A stretch of 64,000 nt of DNA from assembly GCA_043764095.1 (NCBI GenBank), contig JAYUKX010000009.1, positions 1-64,000 of the forward strand. Reading direction: 5' to 3'. Both the position numbers and the translations under genes were made by a program. The DNA is from M3007 sp043764095 (GTDB lineage Bacteria; Bacteroidota; Bacteroidia; Chitinophagales; Saprospiraceae). A model generated the notes under the pieces. The model did no database searches and had not been told where the DNA came from. It saw nothing but the letters and a program-made list of their open reading frames with translations. Shown piece by piece: positions 58,912 through 64,000 of this stretch; position 1 is the first letter of the stretch, and each line of letters opens with the position of its first letter.

Positions 58912-60918
58912 TCAATAGGCTCGAGCCTCATCTCCTTTCGCCTTCATTTCCGCTGCTTTCTGTGGTTGCCCGGCAGCAGTATATACCTCCACCAACGCAT
59001 CATAAACCCGTGGATCATGACCATTGGCCATATCCCCATAACCTAAAAACTGAAGCGCCGATTTGATATCTTTTTTCTTTTTATAAAACTCCTCATATCC
59101 TATATTATAAGCAAAAGTGCATATTTTATTGGGGTTACCACCGCCCGTAGCCAAGTATTTCATATACGCATCAATATTATCGCGCATTAGGTTATTATAG
59201 GGACTTTTCTCCAAACAATAGGTCAACTCATGGAACAAGCGATCCATTTGGTGGTCAATATCAAAGCGCGCAAGGGCAATATTGCAATACATCACCCAAG
59301 CAGATCCATACGTGGGATGGATTTCCAACGCCTTTTTTACGTGGACTTCCATCGTGTCCACCCACATGAGTTTTTCCTCCCTTGAGGTAGCCAACGCATA
59401 TTTCTCCTGATAAATGGCCGTGGTATAAAAACTTTGCGCCCTAGCGCTATTCGGTGATGAAAAAACCGCAGAAGTGTTCAATGAAAACATCGTTTCCCAA
59501 TCGGGTACGCGTACAAGGGTTTTCCAACCCAAAAATGCCAAAAACGGCAATACAAGCGCAAAACCAAATGCACTTGACACATTTGAATTGACAGGAAGCT
59601 TACGCGGCACCCAATCAAAAAGTACCCAAGCCAATACCAAACAAAATGCTACCGAGGGCATATACGCAAAACGCTCGTTCATAAACGAACCCACCGATAC
59701 AAAAAGATTGGAAACAATGCTGATCGTAATGATAAAGAACAACACACCATACGCCATCACCGGGCGACGGCGCAAATTGAACACCGACCAAGCCGTCATG
59801 CCTGCATACAATGCGAATGATCCCAATGCGCGCCAATCTGTCCAATTCACCTTAGGTACGTGGTACGGATAATAGTCGTGCGTCAATGGGCTTGGATAAA
59901 ACAGTAACTTGAGGTACCATCCCAATGTAAGGAATATAGTCGCTGTTTTTTCGCCAAAATTCATCCCCAAAAAAGAATCATTCATCAAGTCGTTGCTCGC
60001 TTTGCCGTGGCTAAGCATATATCCCAACGCATTATAACGCATGGCAATAAAGAACAGGGCCGCACCAAATAATGGTAAAGCCGCAGTAATGGCCCGAGTA
60101 GCGGAAACCTTGCCAAAAAACCAAATAGTAAACGGTATCACCGCCAAAAAAGTCAAGGTATTTTCCTTGGCAAAAAGACCCAACAAGAAGATAACAGCCG
60201 ATGCTACTAACCACCGTGATTGATTGGTATCGAAGTATTTCATGGTGGCGTAGAGCGCGCCAAGACTGCCCATGAGTGCCAATATTTCGTCGCGGCCTTT
60301 AATATTGGCCACACATTCGCTGTGTATGGGGTGAAAAATAAAAATAAGCGCGGCAATAAAAGCCACACTTTTGAACCACAATTTCTGATTGTCCATTGGG
60401 AATAATCCTAACAGCACAGCGTACAACAAGATACCATTTAGGCCATAAAGTATAATATTGATCCAATGGCTAATTTGCGGATTACCGCGGCCTTGTGTGT
60501 CGAGTTTTTTGCCCGGTTCGGCAGTTGTGGGTGCTACATCGGCTTTGTCTTTGCCAAATAAATCAATTTCTAGTGCAAAAGTAGCCAACGACAGCGGACG
60601 GTAACGGCCACCTTCTAATTTGTAGAGTGACTCCTTTTTTTGGAAATACCCCATAAAACTATCTGATCCAAATATTTTACCAATACCCGAAGTACCATCC
60701 TGGACATACACATTTTTCCAGATTACCATTTCGTCGTCCAGTACGTAGCCAAATTTAGTGGAAGCGTAATAAAGATTGGTGGCCACCAAGAGCAAAAGGA
60801 GCGACGGAATCCAATGATTTTGCCAAAATCTGCCTTTAAAAAAAGAAGTAGGCGTTGGTGTTTCCTGCGTTGAAATTGGTTTTGGTGCTGGTTGCTTTTT
60901 TGTTCTGTTTGTTGCCAT
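58912..60918 (-). CDS. Multi-pass GT-C-like membrane protein with helical-repeat tail (TMTC/PMT-like)
   Basis: A 668-residue protein. Start MATNRTKKQPAPKP is preferred; the frame upstream overlaps the terminator of the next gene. After a basic cytoplasmic tail, a first helix (WIPSLLLLLVATNLYYAS) is followed by KFGYVLDDEMVIWKNVYVQD, where DDE is in the position of the acidic motif of GT-C glycosyltransferases. Later marks are GGRYRPLSLATFALE and FHPIHSECVANIKGRDEILA, which recall eukaryotic TMTC O-mannosyltransferases (RPL; HxxHxE). About ten more helices follow, then a C-terminal about 150-residue domain with TPR-like helices (KALEIHPTYGSAWVMYCNIA). The likely reaction is transfer of a sugar from a lipid donor to a secreted protein; this is inference. 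Confidence 0.82.
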   Translation of the reverse strand: MATNRTKKQPAPKPISTQETPTPTSFFKGRFWQNHWIPSLLLLLVATNLYYASTKFGYVLDDEMVIWKNVYVQDGTSGIGKIFGSDSFMGYFQKKESLYKLEGGRYRPLSLATFALEIDLFGKDKADVAPTTAEPGKKLDTQGRGNPQISHWINIILYGLNGILLYAVLLGLFPMDNQKLWFKSVAFIAALIFIFHPIHSECVANIKGRDEILALMGSLGALYATMKYFDTNQSRWLVASAVIFLLGLFAKENTLTFLAVIPFTIWFFGKVSATRAITAALPLFGAALFFIAMRYNALGYMLSHGKASNDLMNDSFLGMNFGEKTATIFLTLGWYLKLLFYPSPLTHDYYPYHVPKVNWTDWRALGSFALYAGMTAWSVFNLRRRPVMAYGVLFFIITISIVSNLFVSVGSFMNERFAYMPSVAFCLVLAWVLFDWVPRKLPVNSNVSSAFGFALVLPFLAFLGWKTLVRVPDWETMFSLNTSAVFSSPNSARAQSFYTTAIYQEKYALATSREEKLMWVDTMEVHVKKALEIHPTYGSAWVMYCNIALARFDIDHQMDRLFHELTYCLEKSPYNNLMRDNIDAYMKYLATGGGNPNKICTFAYNIGYEEFYKKKKDIKSALQFLGYGDMANGHDPRVYDALVEVYTAAGQPQKAAEMKAKGDEARAY

Positions 60919-60972
60919 TGATACGTGTTGACGGTGGATTGGATGTATGGGATTTAGTCGTGGTATATAGGA

Positions 60973-61005
60973 ATAGAGGCTGCCTCTATATGAGACAGCC
61001 TCTAT
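60973..61005 (-). terminator. Hairpin terminator after PspA-like gene
   Basis: ATAGAGGCTG / CAGCCTCTAT (arms 60973-60982 and 60996-61005) form a 10-bp GC-rich stem 18 nt past the stop of the coiled-coil gene on the minus strand. The T-run after it is weak. Confidence 0.6.
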
Positions 61006-61022
61006 CATAAAATCAATAAAAA

Positions 61023-62048
61023 CTAGGAATCAAATAACGTATCGTACTGATTACCGCCTCGTGCCTCTTTTGAAGGCATTTTCGGTGCAGCATTTAAGTC
61101 CAATATTTCGGCTGGATTATTTGATTTATTGATAATCTGTTGCTTTTCGCCGCCCAGTAGGAAAGAAACACCTTCTTTTTCCCATTTTTCGAGCATGGCC
61201 ATACCTTCTTCCTCGAATACGCCATTTTGAAGGTCGATAGAGTCCATGATATTTTTACTCATATCCATGAAGCGTTCCATTTCACCTACTTTTTGGCCTA
61301 CATCATTGGCCATGGCTTCGAGCGCCATATCGTACATGTATTTCTTATCGGAATTACCGGTAAGAATCGCTTGTGCCGATTTCATGGCAGAGTGGCTGGC
61401 CTTAATGGCTTTGTACTCCTGCTCTTTTACCACCACTTGATCGGTTAAGTCTTCGAGCATGATTTCGGAGTTTTCGTACATTTTGCTCAACACCCTGTAC
61501 AGCACTTCCATGCGCTTGTACACATCGTCGAGTTTCATGTTTGACTCTACTAAACGGCCTGCTTTACGTGCTTTGAGTACCATAATGGACTCTTTGCCCG
61601 TGTCTTTTGCCCGACCAGCAAGACTAAGGTTATTTTGGATATCGCGTTGGTTTTGCTTAATCATTTCAGCCATTTTGTACATTTGGCCTTTAAGATTACT
61701 GATCTGGGTGTTCATTTTGCCCAAACTATCGCGCAAATCCTCGATATAACTTTTCAGGATCCCGATGGGGTCTATTTCCACAAAAACGCCTGTAATCCAG
61801 CGCATCACGGATTTGTACATGTACCATATCAGGTTGCGCATTTTAGGATCCAAAACAATATACACAAGCGCACCAAGTACGCCAAGTCCGATGGCAAGAT
61901 TAACACCTTCCCATACAATTTTGCCAAGGATGGGCAACAAATAATAAGCAGCCACAGCGCCTCCTGCCAACATTACAATGCCACCAGTAACACCTTCGGG
62001 GCGTTGCCAAAATGATTTCGGCTGATTTGGTTGAAATTCAGTACTCAT
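61023..62048 (-). CDS. Membrane-anchored coiled-coil protein, PspA/IM30-like
   Basis: A 341-residue protein. Two hydrophobic segments near the N-terminus (GGIVMLAGGAVAAYYLLPIL and about residues 48-66 LAIGLGVLGALVYIVL) anchor it; the following about 190 residues (about 85-275) are long charged heptad-like helices (SYIEDLRDSLGKMNTQISNL, KYMYDMALEAMANDVGQKVG, EMERFMDMSKNIMD), as in PspA/Vipp1/ESCRT-III-type proteins. The C-terminus is polar and ends DTLFDS. PspA proteins usually bind membranes through an amphipathic helix; true TM anchors are unusual. It follows a small membrane protein gene with which it forms an operon, consistent with an envelope-stress role. That role is inference. Confidence 0.75.
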   Translation of the reverse strand: MSTEFQPNQPKSFWQRPEGVTGGIVMLAGGAVAAYYLLPILGKIVWEGVNLAIGLGVLGALVYIVLDPKMRNLIWYMYKSVMRWITGVFVEIDPIGILKSYIEDLRDSLGKMNTQISNLKGQMYKMAEMIKQNQRDIQNNLSLAGRAKDTGKESIMVLKARKAGRLVESNMKLDDVYKRMEVLYRVLSKMYENSEIMLEDLTDQVVVKEQEYKAIKASHSAMKSAQAILTGNSDKKYMYDMALEAMANDVGQKVGEMERFMDMSKNIMDSIDLQNGVFEEEGMAMLEKWEKEGVSFLLGGEKQQIINKSNNPAEILDLNAAPKMPSKEARGGNQYDTLFDS

Positions 62049-62077
62049 TTTAATAAATAGTTGATTAATTAGTTTAG

Positions 62078-62114
62078 GGAATGATAAAACAATAGGTTAT
62101 CATTTTATCCTTCC
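62078..62114. mobile_element. 37-nt short derivative of the long-hairpin element
   Basis: GGAATGATAAAACAATAGGTT, then ATCATTTTATCCTTCC. It begins like the ends of copies A and B, and GGAATGATAAAA at the start pairs with TTTTATCCTTCC at the end with one mismatch. It looks like an element whose interior was lost, or one arm end rearranged. It lies between two genes of the same operon. Confidence 0.65.
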
Positions 62115-62124
62115 AAAATATACT

Positions 62125-62319
62125 TTAGGATTTAAAAATATTGGCAAAAAAATGTTGCACAATACTCCTAAAGCGCGGATTGATGATAAAGAGAATAACA
62201 AATGCCAGTACGATAATCCAGCCAATACTAATAATCACTTTTAGTATTTTAAAAACCAACCAGATCGCCAGTAAACCAGCAATAAATACAAGAAACGGAT
62301 TTTTTAATGCGTCGTTCAT
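62125..62319 (-). CDS. Small membrane protein
   Basis: A 64-residue protein with two hydrophobic helices (PFLVFIAGLLAIWLVFKILK and IISIGWIIVLAFVILFII) joined by a short turn, with a positive tail RFRSIVQHFF. No family is recognised. It is the first gene before the PspA-like gene on the same strand, with 76 nt between them containing a 37-nt hairpin. In phage-shock systems small membrane proteins act with PspA; similarity to PspB/PspC cannot be shown from sequence. Confidence 0.7.
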   Translation of the reverse strand: MNDALKNPFLVFIAGLLAIWLVFKILKVIISIGWIIVLAFVILFIINPRFRSIVQHFFANIFKS

Positions 62320-62431
62320 AATAATATTTTTTTTCTATAGATTCGATTTTTTCTTTTGCTGATCGTAGCCAATAAAAGCATTGAGCAGCAATTGAAACAC
62401 AATGATGCGTACCTAAGCACCAATCCCACCC

Positions 62432-62467
62432 GCAAATGTCGTCGATTATCTTGTAATTTCCGACAAA
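62432..62467 (-). promoter_or_regulatory. Candidate promoter of the small-membrane-protein/PspA-like operon
   Basis: On the minus strand TTTG (62464-62467), a 23-nt spacer or less, and GACATTTGC (62432-62440), one mismatch from TAnnTTTG. The leader would be about 110 nt. The gap 62320-62650 holds no gene that I can see. Confidence 0.4.
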
Positions 62468-62650
62468 GGAAAGGAATTTACTGTGATTTATAATCATTGG
62501 AAAGCAATTTTTCGTGTTCCTTTGCACCATCATTAAACAGATCATCGAAATTTCGAGTTTTTAAAGGCGATAAATGAGCGGAATTTATTGTTTTCATTTT
62601 CATCACACTCCACTCCTTTTAAAAAAATCGAATCAATAGGATAAATACAA

Positions 62651-63367
62651 ATGACTTTTGACATCACCATACCTGTCCTCAACGAAGAAACGACGCTTGA
62701 CCAACAAGTACGTCTGCTGCACCATTTTTTGTGCAAGCACTTTACCGATCGATCGCTGTGGAAAATAGTGGTGGCTGATAATGGTAGCACCGATACAACA
62801 CCACAAATTGCCGAACAACTGTGCCGCGAGCTACCCGAACTACAACTCGTAAGAGTACCCGAAAAAGGGGTAGGTTTGGCACTCAAAACCTCGTGGGGGC
62901 AAAGCAAGGCCGATATGGTGGGTTATATGGATTTGGATATGGCAACCGATTTGAAACACTTTTTGGAGGCACACAAGGCTATATCGGAGCAAAACTACGA
63001 TTTGGTATATGGCTCCAGGTTACATCGCCAATCAAAGGTGGTGGGTCGTACTCTGGTACGCGAAATCACCTCAAGGGTATTCAATTTTATTGTCCAAAGC
63101 TATTTAGGCGTCCATTTTAGCGATGGCATGTGTGGGTTCAAATGGCTCAAACGCCAGCACCTGCCCGCCCTAATGAAAGGCGGTGCGGTGAGTAATGGCT
63201 GGTTTTTTAGCACCGAACTATTATCGGTAGCCGAATGGAAAGGGTTAAAAATGTATGAATTACCCATACTTTGGACCGATGATGCCGCAAATAGCAAAGT
63301 AAATATACCAAAATTGGCCAAGCAATACCTCCGCGCAATGGCCGTACTCAAACAACGAAAACCATGA
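62651..63367 (+). CDS. GT2 glycosyltransferase (dolichol-phosphate-mannose synthase-like)
   Basis: A 238-residue inverting glycosyltransferase of family 2. The nucleotide-sugar site starts DITIPVLNEETTL; ADNGSTDTTPQI follows; the metal-binding DxD is in MVGYMDLDMATDLKHF; YGSRLHRQSKVVGRTLVRE and FSDGMCGFKWLKRQHL are typical of DPM1/polyprenyl-phosphate glycosyl transferases. There is no C-terminal membrane pair. It may supply the lipid-linked sugar used by a GT-C enzyme such as the product of 58912-60918, though the genes are divergent. It overlaps the next start by 4 nt (ATGA). Confidence 0.92.
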   Translation: MTFDITIPVLNEETTLDQQVRLLHHFLCKHFTDRSLWKIVVADNGSTDTTPQIAEQLCRELPELQLVRVPEKGVGLALKTSWGQSKADMVGYMDLDMATDLKHFLEAHKAISEQNYDLVYGSRLHRQSKVVGRTLVREITSRVFNFIVQSYLGVHFSDGMCGFKWLKRQHLPALMKGGAVSNGWFFSTELLSVAEWKGLKMYELPILWTDDAANSKVNIPKLAKQYLRAMAVLKQRKP

Positions 63368-64000
63368 ATGAAAAAAGACGCCTCGTCAAACTCAGCCGTT
63401 TCATAGGCAAATGGAGTCTTTCGCGTATCCTGCGGTGGATGCTATTCTTGGGGAGTGTGTACTGGATTACCAAAAACTGGCAAACAGGCATAACACTCAA
63501 TGAACTTTCTCAAAAATATGCCTATCCAGATTCCCGATGGATCGACGTAGATGGACAAGCAATCCATTATCGCGCTACCGGCCCTATCAAAGGTACACCT
63601 ATATTATTACTCCACGACGAAGGTAGTTCGATGCACACCTGGAACCAATGGACGGATTCACTATCGCGCAAACACAGGGTCATCAGTGTGGATTTGCCTG
63701 GTTTTGGGCTTACTGGACCTAATCCACGTGGTAGTTATAGTGCTTTTATGTATGCCAGTTTTTTGGATCATTTTACGGATAGCCTCAAATTGAATACATT
63801 TACGCTCGCTGGTGTAGGTTTAGGTGCGCAAATTGCGTGGTTTTTTGCCGCAGAGCACCCAGAAAGACTGGACAAACTAGTGTTGCTGGATGCTCCGGGC
63901 TATAATAAGGAAGCCAATAATATTTTTACGATTTTGGGCCGTACGCCTATCCTGAATAGCGTCATGTGGACGGTGACCCCAAAATCAATTTTTAATTTGT
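63364..64000 (+). CDS. Alpha/beta hydrolase-fold protein without nucleophile Ser (partial)
   Basis: Open from ATG at 63364 through the window end (212 codons seen). An N-terminal hydrophobic segment (ILRWMLFLGSVYWIT) probably anchors it. Then an alpha/beta hydrolase pattern: VDGQAIHYRATGP, ILLLHDEGSSMHTWNQW, VISVDLPGFGLTGP, and the elbow LAGVGLGAQIAW. Hydrolases of this family have HGxxSS at the oxyanion hole and GxSxG at the elbow; here the first reads HDEGSS and Gly152 stands in place of Ser (GVGLG). So it should not work by the usual Ser mechanism. Either it is a pseudo-hydrolase, or acts by another chemistry. Coupled by ATGA to the GT2 gene. Confidence 0.85.
   Translation, partial: MNEKRRLVKLSRFIGKWSLSRILRWMLFLGSVYWITKNWQTGITLNELSQKYAYPDSRWIDVDGQAIHYRATGPIKGTPILLLHDEGSSMHTWNQWTDSLSRKHRVISVDLPGFGLTGPNPRGSYSAFMYASFLDHFTDSLKLNTFTLAGVGLGAQIAWFFAAEHPERLDKLVLLDAPGYNKEANNIFTILGRTPILNSVMWTVTPKSIFNL

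Overview
The window reads as chromosomal DNA of a free-living Bacteroidota bacterium, most likely of the Saprospiria/Chitinophagia type. Reasons: four proteins carrying C-terminal type IX secretion (T9SS) sorting domains, a PorP/SprF T9SS membrane protein, a TonB-dependent receptor with an N-terminal carboxypeptidase-regulatory-like domain paired with a DUF4249 lipoprotein, a 2200-residue RHS/YD-repeat surface protein, and promoters of the Bacteroidota kind (TTG, about 19-20 bases, TAnnTTTG). The lineage is inferred from gene content only; no rRNA is present.

Layout. 0-3.3 kb: a five-repeat T9SS cargo protein, then a gap with a terminator and a previously easy-to-miss tRNA-like gene (3465-3534). 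3.6-9.6 kb: a beta-solenoid/LRR-like protein co-transcribed with dihydrolipoamide dehydrogenase, an NAD-dependent epimerase with a palindromic repeat as its leader, and a helical protein of unknown function. 9.9-17.2 kb: a PA-domain T9SS protein, a six-PAS sensor kinase with an overlapping response regulator, and a UMF1 transporter. 17.2-27.4 kb: a truncated DUF4386 gene, a Crp-like regulator, ruvA, thrS, small secreted/lipoproteins, a metallo-beta-lactamase-fold hydrolase, a sterol desaturase family protein and sucA. 27.8-31.2 kb: a frameshifted Rpn-type nuclease with a second partial copy, a class V aminotransferase and PorP/SprF. 31.5-34.4 kb: a GntR-controlled ABC transporter operon with a clear candidate operator. 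34.7-37.7 kb: DUF2461, mazG, and an outer-membrane protein gene sandwiched between mazG and a second copy of the mazG 3' end. 38-43.4 kb: TonB receptor, DUF4249, D-cysteine-desulfhydrase-like enzyme, membrane AraC regulator. 43.4-43.9 kb: a cluster of interspersed repeats. 43.9-56.5 kb: a BNR-like T9SS protein, an M43-like protein that has lost its zinc motif, a MORN/YwqK-repeat exported protein and the RHS protein. 56.6-64 kb: an XRE regulator, a sugar MFS transporter, a GT-C/TPR membrane protein, a membrane-anchored PspA-like coiled-coil protein with a small membrane partner, a GT2 glycosyltransferase, and an alpha/beta hydrolase running off the end.

Themes. Central metabolism (lpdA, sucA, thrS, ruvA, mazG) is mixed with cell-surface and secretion genes. 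The more unusual material is of three kinds: (1) non-coding repeats, especially a 157-nt long-hairpin element found twice with paired substitutions in its arms, and a GGTGCAGCGCACC palindrome family; (2) partial 3'-end gene duplications (Rpn gene, mazG), the mazG one flanking a cargo gene; (3) hydrolase folds whose catalytic residues are missing (M43-like at 47.5-48.9 kb, alpha/beta hydrolase at 63.4 kb, and an HExxH-like site reading NEAGD at the RHS tip next to its putative immunity gene). Start sites below were moved to internal ATGs where conserved N-termini or signal peptides demanded it.
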